Of a DNA stretch of 64,000 bases, positions 23,251 through 34,814 are shown piece after piece. A program made the position numbers and the translations under genes. Position 1 is the stretch's first letter. The number at the start of each line of letters is the position of its first letter. This stretch comes from Platycnemis pennipes (taxonomy: Eukaryota; Arthropoda; Insecta; Odonata; Platycnemididae), in the NCBI GenBank assembly GCA_933228895.1, contig OW121848.1:136170615-136234614 (forward strand). Reading direction: 5' to 3'. The notes below the pieces were generated by a model that did no database searches, had not been told where the DNA came from, and was given only the letters and a program-made list of their open reading frames with translations.

Positions 23251-23259
23251 CCCCGTTCC

Positions 23260-24280
23260 TTACGTAAATTTCTCTCTTCGCAACCACCCAACTATCTGTT
23301 CTCAATGTACATCTAAGTCTACTTTACGAATGTCGTCAATGGATAGCCTGAAAGGCACTTAGACGGTGAGTGGTAGGGGTTAATCATCACCAAATATTCA
23401 ATATGTCAATTGAACGCTTTCAGGCGTGACATGGTTAAGTCATTACATAAACACCAGTAATTTTGTGACATTCCACAACGTATTTATTGAAAATATACCT
23501 CCAAAAAACTCTCAGCAATCAAAACCTTCGGATCACTAAATATTTTGAGTGACCACACGTTAACAAACACCAAAGCATAAATGGGTTTGCATTGCCACAA
23601 ATGGCATAAAACGGCTGACGTTCCCTTGCAGTGCCAAAGACCTTATACGGTAAAAATTTGAACTCTCCAGCTCATCGAAAATGAGCGCAAATTAAGATTG
23701 AAAAAAATCATGCGGTCCATCTAGCCCCACTCTCCCCTATCCAAGTGCCCAAGTCTGAACTCTTGATCTATAAATTATGACAATCAAGATGAAACAAACT
23801 ATTTTGGTGTTTGATCACCATTATCAAGATTAGACCATGGTTACAGCCGTTGTGGTTTTGTGTATTTACGAAAGAGGTTGGCACATGCATAGCGGGAGAA
23901 GTAAGCGATTTGTGGACTTACGGTGACGTGGTTTTCTACGACGTTCGAAAGTTAATTTGCTCAGCTCGTGTGTTTTATTTTTATCATTTTATTTTTATTT
24001 AGGTATTATATGCTCAAATATAAGCTATAATAGGGACACGATACTATTTAACACTAATAAACCGCTATTAACTACATTTATATGTTTTCGCTCAATTATT
24101 AACATGTAGGTTGTTTAAGTTATCGCAGTGAAAAAATCATGTATAAATAATCCACGCACTCGACCAAAAAATCATGTATCAATAAAATATCTGCTAATAA
24201 GATTTAAATAACTGAGTATTTTGCCCGTCATTTTTGACGGGCTTTGGTGTATGCAATGAATATGGCTTTTGTGAAACCCC
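23260..24280. other. No gene seen
   Basis: AT-rich, chance frames only (for example 23811-24002). Confidence 0.45.
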
Positions 24281-24329
24281 AGCCTCGTGAACATCATCCT
24301 ACATCTGATTAAAATGATAATATGCACAA

Positions 24330-24985
24330 TGCGCTCGCAAGCAAGGAGCTTCCCCGGTACATTAAGCGTCCCCACCACTTCCTGCACGCGGTGGTGCGTC
24401 GCGGAAGCTTCGCGCGAAGAAGGTGCGTCTTCAGAATGCCATCTTCGTCGCCGTGACGCGTCTCCACGCGGTCACCAACGGGAAGGAGTCACGGAGATTT
24501 TATTCCCAACCCGAGGACGATGCGTCGGGAGGCGAGCATCTGGCATGCACGCGGCAGAGAAGAAACAATGAAAAAAATCAACGCAGGAGGAAAAATGTCC
24601 CTGGAAAGGGAGTCCCCTTTCTTGAGAGCGAGAGTTGGTCGGAGGAGCGCATTTCTACGTCCCAGTCTCCTCCTCCTCCAACCCACACCTTCTCCCCCTG
24701 TCCACACTGCGTCACAAGTCTCTTGACTCTCATTTCCCGACCTCCCTCCGACGAGGACAGGTCTTATGAATGAGTGTTTCTCAATAGCTAGGACCGACCG
24801 CTGCAGCATGGCCGCCACGCGCAACGCTTTGCCATTCCGAATCCGTCGGCCCCACGCCAACTCTCTCTTCGCTTCTTTCCTCGAAGTGCGTTTTCCTTGT
24901 TTTCCTCCTTGGGGTGTGAGACGCATGAATGCTATCCATTGGAGGCGGGAAGCTGGGTGACACTGCTCACAATCGAAAGCCGTCG
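24330..24985. promoter_or_regulatory. Isolated CpG-rich island with open frames on both strands
   Basis: A sharp rise in G+C and CpG (for example GGTGCGTCGCGGAAGCTTCG, GACGCGTCTCCACGCGGTCA) against an AT-rich background. Overlapping frames in several registers (167 codons on the minus strand 24992-24489; 116, 94, 68 and 64 codons on the plus strand) are explained by the lack of stop codons in GC-rich DNA; none shows a known domain. It could be an unmethylated promoter with a first exon of an unseen gene, or inserted foreign sequence. Confidence 0.4.
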
Positions 24986-24989
24986 TGGT

Positions 24990-26370
24990 CACAAAATTTT
25001 GCGTGGGAAAATGTTCCCTAATGAGTTATCGTGTGATGTGTTCATTTGTTTAATTGAAACGACAAAATTATTAATTAAATCGTTCGCTGTAAATTTCTGA
25101 GCTTTGAGTGTTCTTATTTCTGGTGAAATTACATCGGAAACTTTGAAAACTTTAGGCAAAAAAAGTCTTTTCCTCCGTCTATATAGTTTGATATTCCCCA
25201 ATGATTGGATTTCTCCGAATTTTAACGATTTCATTTCATCGAGTTACCATAAGATTGAAATTTTGATTCCGCCTCGTCATTTTAGTTCCAGAGCATTCCC
25301 GTTGTACCTAGATTCATTTTGTTTTTCCAACTGCATATTAACGAAAGGACGTGATCAGATCGCATTCTGGTGGTGAATCGATTTTATTTGTGAAAAACAA
25401 GCCTCTTCCGTCGGCTGTTAAATATTAATCTCAGTCCCCGATTTGTGAACCATGAAGTCCTATGTGCAGCTAACCGCGTAGAATGTAAGAATAGCTGACC
25501 GAGACATTCCCGTCCTTTTTCTGGGCGGTGAAGGAAAGTAAAAGAATCTCTGGAGGTAGTTCTGTATCTTGGCAACCGAACGTGTTAGAGGGAAATAGAG
25601 TATCCTGTATTTAACTCGGTACACCGTGCTAGGCTTCTATTTCTATAAGGTAGCTAAGAAATTTGACAAAAATTCTGTTTTTTCGCTGGACTCAAACGAG
25701 TCGTAAAGTTATGGGATCAAGGTCCTGAACAACTGCTAAAAGAAGAGTGCTTGCTTTCCAGTTGTCCTCGACTTCGTCATAAGACAATTCTTACGACGAT
25801 TTCGGACGATCTACAAGTGAGCGTTGTACACTGCCTAATGTCTCTGCAACGTGTGTCATGAGAATTCTGCTGGTCCGAATGAACGAAATTTGCATGAATG
25901 GTAGAATTTAGGTTTCTTATTTTCTACTTCCGTTCTCAAGCTGGGCGTCTGACAGCAGTTATGCTGTTTTATACAGACAAGTATGATATGCAATTTTTGT
26001 GTTTTCAAACTTTTGCTGAGAGAAAACTTTGTAAATGACTATTCCAACCTTTAATGGCTGAATTGAATTTGCCAGAGATTGTACTTCTACATACGTCCAT
26101 ATATCATCACAGATAACTGTTGAGCTTGTCTTAAGGGATAACCCCCGTCTTTAACCAACAAATAATTCACTCACTTGAAGTGAATTATAAGCACCCTCCG
26201 GTCCTTATCAAGGGTTTTACCCACTGTTCTACCACGCCACCACTTTGCAGAGAAGTGTTAAGAAAATATTTCGTCCATTAAAACTTGGATAAGCAGTGAG
26301 AAAAAGTCAAGTAGACTTCATCAAAGGGAAAGATCATAACACGAGTCAATCAGAAAAAATTCTGATAAAG
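24990..26370. other. No gene seen
   Basis: Short frames without family signatures; no repeat recognised. Confidence 0.45.
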
Positions 26371-26371
26371 A

Positions 26372-27037
26372 ATCTGAGCATGGACCAAGAACCTAATCTA
26401 GGATGGAGTTAGGATGTATATCATATCGTACTGGTTATTACGTATCGAATTGCAGTACTTAAAATTTTTGATAAGTGTACTGCGCAACGCCTTGAAATAA
26501 ATTCTCTCGGTTCAGATGGTGTTATCGGCCGTGACATGGTCGAAACAATTCATTATAATAAGAATGAATGAACTTGATTTTTCCACAAATTTTCTCTCGG
26601 TTCAATTAATTAATATGTACATCCAAATTTAATTGATCCTATTCTCTTAACGAGAAAATGAAATGATAAATGAAACTTTTCTACATGAAAAGATGGAGGA
26701 CTGTTTTATGTTATAATTGATAATTAACAGGGGATACTAAAGGAGTGCAAAATGAACTTTCGAAATGTAAATAATGCAAAAGCATGTGGATATCAGTCGT
26801 GGATAGAGGCGTCATCGAAAACGGGCATGGCGGTAATTGCCTTCTCACCTGAAGAAGACCAAAACAGATCATACCAGAGATAATTATAAACCTTAGTATG
26901 TACGTATTTAGAATAAACGAGAATATTTCTTTGAGAACGTTTTCGCAGTACACTCGTAAAATTATCGTAACTCCATTCCGATAGGTATGATATAATAGAA
27001 ACCAATCCTAGATTAAGTTCTTGGTCCATGCTCCGAT
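26372..27037. mobile_element. TIR element, ~666 bp
   Basis: ATCTGAGCATGGACCAAGAA with CTAATCTAGGAT at the left is matched in reverse at the right (27005-27037, ATCGGAGCATGGACCAAGAA with TTAATCTAGGAT on the minus strand). Related sequence continues inward (GGAGTTA near 26404 and 26969 in inverted orientation). Interior frames are not recognisable and no target duplication is evident. Confidence 0.62.
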
Positions 27038-27124
27038 TTCGTACTAGACATTTTTCTCATTGATTCCTGTTATGATCTTTTTTATTTAGATTTATTTAGA
27101 TCAATGGATTGGTTGGTGCAGTCG

Positions 27125-27285
27125 CGATTTGTCAGTCTGTCCCATTCTTGAGTGTGTGTCAAAGCGCGGGATATTAGGATGGAAAGAAGAGAAACCTTCG
27201 GCTTCGGAATCGGCATGCCCTTTACAAAAATCACCATGGGGCTCAGAGAATCACGTACCACCTGACGGACGGAATACATCACTTG
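27125..27285 (-). mobile_element. SINE family A, body fragment (minus)
   Basis: The minus strand gives TTCCGTCCGTCAGGTGGTAC, CCCATGGTGATTTTTGTAAA, GGGCATGCCGATTCCGAAGC and GGTTTCTCTTC, in family A order. Confidence 0.55.
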
Positions 27286-27485
27286 GATTGCCCTTCAAAT
27301 AAAATCAAACATTGGCCGAAATTTCTGGGTAAAATAATCTGTCACAACAACCATTCGAGCCCGGGTCCTCGAGGTGGATATTTCGTTCTGTGTCCGCTGC
27401 ATCGCTTCGATCCCTCGAATCGATCGACCCATAATAAACAGACGCTGCTGATTTTCCAAGGGCCGAATGCCCGGGCACCTTGGAC

Positions 27486-27802
27486 CAGGGGCGTCGGAAC
27501 TTTTTTCGCTGGGAGGGGCCAACCTTGAAAAGGGCCCGGCTCTCAAGAAAAGGGCACAGCTCCTATGAAAAGGGATTCGCATTTTTTTTGCGGATAGGAG
27601 GGGGTAGATACTAGAATTCCGCTAAAAGTGCATATGAAGGTGGTAGAATATGCGCCAGAAGGGAATAGGTAAGCTGGATACAAGTGAAATTTAATTTTTA
27701 TTAATGTGGACTCATTTCTCAAGGGCCCGGGGCAAATTCTGGGGGGGGGGGGGGGGGGGGGGGGGGCGAATGACCCTCTGTCCCCCACTTCCGACGCCGC
27801 TG
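27486..27802 (+). mobile_element. hAT-type MITE 'GGCGTCGGAA', copy 3, 8-bp TSD
   Basis: Ends CAGGGGCGTCGGAACT and ACTTCCGACGCCGCTG. Flanks CCTTGGAC (27478-27485) and CCTTAGAC (27803-27810) form an 8-bp duplication with one change. It contains a 26-base G run (27741-27766). Confidence 0.85.
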
Positions 27803-27810
27803 CCTTAGAC

Positions 27811-27880
27811 ATGGGAATCAGGCCATCATGTCTCAATTTTCAAGGCCGGTTAAGTTGTTCTGTTCTTCTTCAGGGAGCAA
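27811..27880 (-). mobile_element. LINE family-1 fragment (minus) beside the hAT MITE
   Basis: The minus strand reads LRHDGL from TTGAGACATGATGGCCTGAT, with CTGAAGAAGAACAGAACAAC upstream, matching the LKRRR..LIGH..RHDGLMKT segment. Confidence 0.45.
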
Positions 27881-27917
27881 AACCATTATTCACACTCGCA
27901 AAAGGTCCATCGTTCTG

Positions 27918-28006
27918 AAATATAATATAATTATAATTAATATTAATTATAATTATATTATTATATAATTATAATAATATAATAAATTAATATAAAACAA
28001 ATTATA
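27918..28006. repeat. AT-only low-complexity palindromic stretch
   Basis: Runs of TATAATTATAATTAATATTA and its complement; about 90 bases almost without G or C. Confidence 0.75.
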
Positions 28007-28202
28007 ATTGGCTGGGGCAAATTGTTTCAATTACATTAATATCAAGTCATAACGACTGTGTTTGTTACCGCAATATATATTTTCGCAAAACGTCTTTCTC
28101 ATCTCATCTTCCACTTTTATAGCATTACTCTTATTTCTTTAAGCTACTAGATCTTCTTATTTCTAATGCATTTACAATGGTTATTGGCAAACACCATTTT
28201 AC

Positions 28203-28300
28203 ACCGGTTTACCGATGAAAAATATTTCCCACTTCGAGGACCGAATCCGAGCCCTCGAGCGGGAGGCCAATATTCCAAGAAGCAGTTCAGTTGTTACTGT
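28203..28300 (-). mobile_element. SINE family A head fragment (minus)
   Basis: GGTTTACCGATGAAAAATAT followed by CGAGGACCGAATCCGAGCC. The TTTACCGATGAAAAATAT stretch recurs exactly at 28999-29016. Confidence 0.52.
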
Positions 28301-28349
28301 AGCGACTAGCAACTTCATGAGCGGTCGGAGAGTGAGTGGGTAACCTTAT

Positions 28350-28760
28350 CAAAATTTTATTTCCTCCCCGTGGAAAGAGACAGTAACAACACACCAAGGC
28401 GGGACCAAAACCGAAGAGAATTCCTTTGAGTCAGCAAGTGGGAATGGAAGCTCTCGAAGTCGAGATGCAGTAATCGGGTCAAGGACACGGCAGGTTTTTT
28501 TCGGATCCCCTTAGCCCAAATATATGCATTCGGCCGCGGGCCGGATGGTCTTGGCCGGATCCCTCTGTCTACTGAGCTGTGATGGACTCCTCGGAGCCGA
28601 GTCCTCCACAGCCACGTCCAAAACGTTGTGTGGGTTGATGCGACGAAACTCACGTCAGCGAAAGGGGTGTCTGTCTCAACACTCGACCTCGTCGCGTCAA
28701 TGTTTACGAATCCGCCCATTCAAAGGAAGTGAGTCATGATTCTGCGGGTGCCTGGGCCTT
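28350..28760. other. Moderately CpG-rich stretch, no gene recognised
   Basis: Contains GGCCGCGGGCCGGATGG and open frames on both strands (28719-28357 minus, 28524-28739 plus) without a known domain. Confidence 0.35.
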
Positions 28761-28854
28761 CGGATCTCGGCGCATTATCTGCAATTTTTCATGTCTGTAC
28801 CCGCGCTTATAGGCGCCTCAGACCGGGAGGAAAGGTAAGTACAAGGAATGGAAT

Positions 28855-29095
28855 GGAGGGGTTTGGAGAAAGGAGAACAGAGAAACCCGGGGCGTCGGCA
28901 TTAGTCTGCTGTTAACGAAAGACGCCATGGGGACTACAGTATACCGTCCTATCCTACGGACAGAGTACTGAACTCCTCAAATCACTCAAGCAGGGGCCTG
29001 TTTACCGATGAAAAATATAATCTTTCACTGACGGGATTTGAACCCGGATCCTCTAAGTAGAGGCTAGTGCTCTAACCAATGCACCCGCCCGACCC
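28855..29095 (-). mobile_element. SINE family A, nearly complete copy (minus)
   Basis: The minus strand starts with GGTGCATTGGTTAGAGCACT (A-box) and GATCCGGGTTCAAATCCCGT (B-box), a clear tRNA-like head. It passes through ATATTTTTCATCGGTAAA, CTCTGTCCGTAGGATAGGAC and ends near GCCGACGCCCCGGGTTTCTC. Confidence 0.7.
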
Positions 29096-29099
29096 TCTC

Positions 29100-29495
29100 A
29101 ACGCGTCAGACCTTGTACCATCTTCCGCCATGACGGGACCAAAAGGTAATCTACATCTACATTTTACCCAGCGGACACCAGCTGTGAAAATGATATTTTG
29201 CTGAAAAAAAAACTTTGGGAAATAAGATTAAAATGTGATTCGTAATGCTTCTAAAAGAACTTTACTTTTTTTCGCCGCGTACTGTGCGTGGGAAAAAACT
29301 TGCATATTCTTACTTTATTTGCCACTAGTAAATAAATACTTACGAATAACGACTAACTCCAGCAGCGAAGAATCAAATTCAGGTATCCAGACAAACAGCA
29401 GTAGCAATAAATCAGCATAAATAATTCAAAGAAATAAGTGTAGGGAGAAACACAAACGAACGCGTCAGTCCACGAACCATATCAAACTTATTTGT
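29100..29495. other. No gene seen
   Basis: AT-rich. A 61-codon frame at 29235-29420 with a Ser/Asn-rich end has no family signature. Confidence 0.4.
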
Positions 29496-29499
29496 AAAC

Positions 29500-30165
29500 A
29501 AATCCTTCGGTCGCCATGGGATATGGCTGTTTAAACAGAAAATTTTCGACGAGTAGTGGTTTTGGTAATTTTAACCTAAATCAGTATTCGACGATAAAAT
29601 TAAAAATTGCAATTGAATTATCTTTCAGCTACCGTTCGTCTCAAGTTTGTACAATGAATATTTTTAGTTAACATTTACAAATGAAATATTTGCTGCAAGT
29701 ATTAAGACCTTTACATGTACAATCTTATGAGAACGCTTTTACTCGTCTGGGGCCAAACCTGTACAATTATTTGCATAAGAAGTAGCCTGTTGACTGTGCA
29801 AGAAATACATTTATTAAACTGCAAATTTTGAATGCCGTATTACGTTTGGTTCTCGAGTTTTAGACGAATGAATATGCCTATAAGGTTGCCTACACTCTAC
29901 TTTATAATGCAACAATCCCTTTAGTCCTCAAGGGGATAGGGCTGTTTAAACTGTAAAAAAATCATCGTAAATCGTCATATTTTACTGAAGTAGCAGTAAT
30001 TTTGATCCGAAATCAGAATTCGACGATAATAATTAGACTAATTGTTGAATTATCTTTCGGCAGGTGTGCGTCCCTAGTTCGTGCAATAGGTATATCTAAT
30101 TAAAATTTCCAAATGAAAAAATGACTGCAAGCTGTAAGAAAACCTTTTACATGTATTTTTGTCTA
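29500..30165. repeat. Diverged tandem duplication, ~420-bp unit
   Basis: Two consecutive blocks share, in order: CAATCC or AAATCC, GGCTGTTTAAAC, AATCAG-ATTCGACGATAA, GAATTATCTTTC, TTACAAATGAAA or TTCCAAATGAAA, CTGCAAG and TTTACATGTA. The first copy is at 29500-29720 and the second at 29915-30160. Confidence 0.62.
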
Positions 30166-30169
30166 TGTA

Positions 30170-31490
30170 TTTATAATCAATTATTCCAGTTAAATTCAAT
30201 TTAGGTTCAGTATTTAAGATTTGTGTTAATTATTAGTGTGGTTTTATTATTATTTCGCTTTAATATCTTTAATTTTAAGCTTTACATTGAATCAGTAACG
30301 ATAACTTCATTTGTCTTCAAAAATCATATGATTGTACTTTTATATTCTTAATAAAAATTCAGCTTCTTATTGAAAGACAACTGACGTAGGTTTCAATAAG
30401 TTGTGTCATTTTTTTCCTTTTTTCCGTTTTGGAACCTGGAATAAACAGTGTGCATTATACCTTGTGAGTTCATTCACTTATGGATGAAAGACTTGACTTC
30501 TCCACCCACGACAATGACGATAGTGTGTCACAGTCCCCATAAATCTAGCATCTGATGAAAATATTTCTTCGAGATTTTGGCATTGTGATGACCTCTGGAC
30601 TGTCGTCGATCGAGAATATCCAGTCCTTTCTGAATAACGGTCAAGGACTCTTTATCCGAGGGTTCGAAACTCTCAAAACCTCGGAATTTCGAGGTTTTGA
30701 CGTCAAACCCCTGATGAATGCTATTGTTTTCTCGCCAAACTCGGGACACTGAGGCTGTGAGGTATTAACGTTGTTATCGTCGGGCACAGAAAATGCCAAG
30801 TCCCTCTTTATCAAGACCCACGGTGAAATAAAGTCGTTCAAAACAAACACGAGACTAAATTTTTTCCTCTCTTTCAAAGAATAATGCTCGGTATGCCAGT
30901 GACTGACTGTCGGAGGAAGGCGCGCAGGTGATTTCAGTTGATGAAAGTCAGAGCAGAGATCAATCCCCCACTTAACTCCCGAATTGCCGTCTTGATTGGC
31001 AACATGCCACCCAGAACAGCTGTCGGAACTCAGATACATCCCGTAATGAACTTTTCAATTGCGTAATTGTTTTATTGTGGCAAGTGTAAACCAGGAAAAT
31101 TTTATGTGGGGCGTTATCACCCCGATGATCGAATGAAAATAAACGCCATGAACTGCTACGGACTCGATTTGTTTGCATCGTCGACCCCGCCTCACAAGGA
31201 TCGAAACGAATTTTCCTCGTGCGCGAACTGCCGCCGGAGGAGATTGAACCCAATGACGCGTCTCACCACTGGAACACCCCGTGACCTCCTTTCGGTGCAA
31301 GGAGGGAGAAATCGACGTGAGTGAGTGCACGGCAACATTTCCGCTCGGGCGCCAGATCGCCACGGGAGTAAATAATGAACTTTTGCCTTATCTAACATTT
31401 TCAAAACACGCCAACTGCATAGGTTATACTTATGAAGTTGGCGAGCAGGTGGGTTTATGTTATGATCGCGTTTGACTATGTAGAATTCAT
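30170..31490. other. No gene seen; one hairpin and a tRNA-like word
   Basis: TCAAAACCTCG and CGAGGTTTTGA form an 11-bp stem at 30673-30700. AGATTGAACCC at 31241-31251 is a B-box-like motif on the minus strand with GTGTTCCAGTGGTGAGACGC behind it, possibly an old SINE. Frames of 85-132 codons over 30641-31560 overlap on both strands without a recognised domain. Confidence 0.4.
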
Positions 31491-31497
31491 CGTTCCG

Positions 31498-31615
31498 ACG
31501 TAGGGGTCGGCAAACTTTTTGAGACGGAGGAATTAAATCCTGTCCCCTACAAAAATTCAAAATTTATTCGAGGGCCATAAATAATTATGTATTTATGCAT
31601 ACCGAGGACCATAAT
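31498..31615 (+). mobile_element. Single hAT-like end
   Basis: TAGGGGTCGGCAAACTTTTT followed by GAGGGCC resembles the CAGGGGTCGGCAAAC ends of hAT MITEs. The other end was not found. Confidence 0.38.
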
Positions 31616-31869
31616 TACTTAATCTCTTTTTACAAAAAATATAAAGCAATATTAGGAATTCTATATTAGTTAAATAGAGAAAAATCGGAACGAAAATTCT
31701 TGTCTTGTTATTAATCAGTCTTAGAAATAAGATTGCGTTTCTTGAGAACATGTCCGCATGCCCGCTGCCTATACCTTGTTGTTTTTAATTTTATGGAATG
31801 ATTCCAAGATGAAATATAGGTACGTACTACGATGAATCCGAAATATGAAGAATCTATAAGGGAAGAATT

Positions 31870-31950
31870 ATTAGAGAACGAAGAGGTTATCCGCTGGAAG
31901 AATCGAATGGGGAGCTGTACCAAACCAATCTTAGAATTGATGACTAATTA
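31870..31950 (+). mobile_element. LINE family-1 3'-tail fragment
   Basis: AGAATCGAATGGGGAGCTGT then ACCAAACCAATCTTAGAATT reads RIEWGAVPNQS and ends like the other tails. Confidence 0.55.
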
Positions 31951-31959
31951 ACAGTATTA

Positions 31960-32805
31960 AAATCATTAAATTTGAGCGAGGAATGTAGGGCGCAGGTTAA
32001 AATGTAGTTTTGCATAAGGTAATCCCTTTAACTGAGTGGTGCTGAAATAAATAGATTGTAAATTAGTATATTACGAATGAAGTAGGTAAGAAGTAAGAAA
32101 ATGCTTGAGACATTTTCTTGCAGCTCCAAAGCCTTGGCTAGGGTATTGTTGTAAAAGTATTGTTAGATATGTGTGTCCGTCACGTGACAGGTTCGATGAA
32201 CTGGGATGCCCCTGTTCGTTGACGCCGCACTTGAGACGCCAATAAGCGATTATACTTCTGGTATTGTTTCTGAGGAATAAAACTGGTCTCATTCAAAATC
32301 CCAAATGCTAATACAATATTATTCTAGTGATGAGCTTCACTCCAGAAAAGTTGTAAACCTGACCCCGATTTAATAATTATATTTCACTTCTACCAATATT
32401 ACGGCATATTTTCCATCGTTAATGACATCAGCTATCGTTTCTGACTATTATACTCGCAGAATCAAAACTCGCCGGTGACGTAATTTCAATGTTACCAGCA
32501 ATCATGTGGCTGTAACCAAGTGCCCTTCTCCACACAAGGCATAAAGATTTTGCTAGTCGTGACTATGTCACAGGCAGCGTAGCCACCCGCAAAAGTTTTA
32601 CGTGACATTTCAGGGAAAAGTGTGATGTGAATATCAAAGCTGAGTCTACTAGAGCCCAATCATTAGAGAAAGAACAGAAAAAACGCATATTAAAGTAAAA
32701 CTCATTAATCATTAGCTAATTAACCATTATTATGAATTGTTACGGCGTATTATGGCTACATGCGAAGAGGTTAGAATATACCGAAGGAGGAATCGTAGCT
32801 GCTTT
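31960..32805. other. No gene seen
   Basis: Unremarkable AT-rich sequence. Confidence 0.45.
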
Positions 32806-32815
32806 GAGAAGTTAA

Positions 32816-33127
32816 CCCTTTACTGCGAGTGGGTCGATGTATCGGCCCTCTATGATTGTGCGAAAACTACCAAGGGCCGATATATCGGCCCACCTACATT
32901 AAATATTTGTAATATTATATTTCCCTCAAATCAGGGGCAGCAAGAATGACTTTTTCATTCTTATAAAAATTGAAATATATCACCAACATTGAGAAAAATA
33001 CATAATTTATGTATCAAAATTAAGTGCTTCAAATATACCTACCTAAAATTCACAATCTTACGATATTCACGGAAATGGGCTTGGCAGTTTCGCATAGTGT
33101 ACCTTAAAGGGGCTGGCAGTAAAAGGG
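32816..33127. mobile_element. piggyBac-type MITE, TTAA target duplication
   Basis: CCCTTTACTGC at the left end and GCAGTAAAAGGG at the right form the TIR, each bordered by TTAA (32812-32815 and 33128-33131). Just inside is a GGCCGATATATCGGCC palindrome (32875-32890) related to TCGATGTATCGGCC at 32832. The CCC-type end and exact TTAA are diagnostic of piggyBac elements. At 312 bp it has no coding capacity. Confidence 0.85.
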
Positions 33128-33134
33128 TTAATAG

Positions 33135-34540
33135 CCATTTTGGTAGATACGGACATACAGGAGTGATACTCATGATACTCGTACAGATGAAGTTGTTTTT
33201 CCACGTGGTAATAGTTAAAGATGAATAATGGACTGCGTTTTTAAATTCGCCAAATAACAGAGGAAAATGCGCAAATACGCCTACAATTGCGAAATATGTA
33301 GTTCAATAGGTTAAATTAGAACCAGTTTAGGCGATGAAATTAACTCTCAGGGCAATAAAATACATTAAAATCACTTTAAATAGCCTTTGGAGTATTAACT
33401 GGTACCGCTTAGGTACGAATTTATTGTTATTTATTAATGCACATGAAGTCTCCATTAGAGGCCGTATAAGACGCAATGTTTTGAATGGAGTAGGTGGGAA
33501 CTAATCCTTCCCTAGCATTCTGGCTTCACTGTCACTCGTAAGGGAGCACATCAATGCCTCCTCCAGTGCATTCTAACCTTCTTGGCTGCATTAAATGGTT
33601 TCAGTCACATTCTTCGCACTCAGAAACGATCGATTCACTACGTTTTTAAAGAAACTATAGGTGAGCCATTTTTCATTGTTGATATATGCAATTTTTAATC
33701 GTTTGTACCGAAGATTTTAATAAATAATAACAATAGACCAGGTTGTTGATCGGTTGTCATGTCCTATAACGGACTTAAATTGAAATCGCTGCCTTTAATT
33801 TAATCCTCCCGAGATAGAAAAAGAGGTAAAATTAACCAACATTCATCATGTGCATTATATATCTCTCGATTCAACGAAGGGCTTCTATGAACTAATCCAT
33901 CAATCTGTTCATCTCCACTCCCCTTCAGCCATATGTGCCTTCAGCTTACTGCACCCACTACGTAATTGGGACGGGACGAAGTTGTGGGTTGCATTCGTAT
34001 ACAAAGCTCCCTCTAGGCTGGATGAGTCAATCGTGAGTGAAATTGCCAGTGATTGAAACGAGAAGGTCAGGATATTCCTTCTCGAACCCCCAAGACTGGT
34101 GTAGATATATTTATCGTCAATATCGATAAGTAAAAGTTGTTGATCCAAAGGTGTGAGAAAGGCTAGTCTTGAGTCGCACCGGAACTCTGGGATCTACGCG
34201 TCTAATTGCGACACAAGGCCACTGTCATCGGCGGGACCTCCAAGCAATTACTCTTGTGACCTCTGCCATGTGTCATTCACGAATCGAACGCAATTAACTA
34301 ATAGGCTGAGATAGCCACGTTCCTCTGAACTTCTCGCGGTCAAAGTAGAAACCAAGGAGGCTGAGAAAGAAATCATAACCCAGGTTTCGATTGCCTTTGA
34401 GTCACATCTGCCTCGCAAATCGGAAAGCTTGACGCAGTTAAAATTATTCAATTTATCCACTGATTTTTACCCTTCAAAATGATCTACACCAGTAGATTTT
34501 CCATGTTGGTCGAAAAGTTATTTTTAAGATACGTGCCAAA
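33135..34540. other. No gene seen
   Basis: Chance frames only. Confidence 0.45.
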
Positions 34541-34544
34541 ATTA

Positions 34545-34810
34545 TGGGCTCATTAATTTGTGCACTGAATGGAATAAAGTCCGACTGGTACGATGCGGGG
34601 TTCACGAGGGCCCGGGTCCGAATCCTGCCAGTGGCAGAGATTTTTCATTTATATACCCGGTCCTTGCTTGAGTCATGCATGGAGAACTTTCGAGTTTAGT
34701 GCTCTGTCCGTCGAATGGGACGTTAAACCATGGATTCTAGTTTACTGATACGTGCTTCCTATCTTAAATGACGCAAATAGCATTAGCTGTGGTAGCAGTA
34801 ACTTTAGCTG
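34545..34810 (+). mobile_element. SINE family A copy
   Basis: GGGCCCGGGTCCGAATCCTG, then CCAGTGGCAGAGATTTTTCA, GGTCCTTGCTTGAGTCATGC, CTGTCCGTCGAATGGGACGT and a 3' end with TGACGCAAATAGCATTAGCT. Confidence 0.66.
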
Positions 34811-34814
34811 TCAC

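Noticed and set aside
22268..23400. CRISPR-like or satellite array suggested by repeated GGTTCGAATCC and GTGTGTGGC words
   Set aside because: The repeats are irregularly spaced parts of SINEs and LINE ends, not a regular array.
24489..24992. 167-codon minus-strand frame as a gene
   Set aside because: No recognisable domain, and several other frames in the same GC-rich stretch are open too; stop codons are rare there by composition.
28999..29090. Functional tRNA gene on the minus strand
   Set aside because: A- and B-boxes are good but acceptor and anticodon stems do not close, and the downstream body matches SINE family A.
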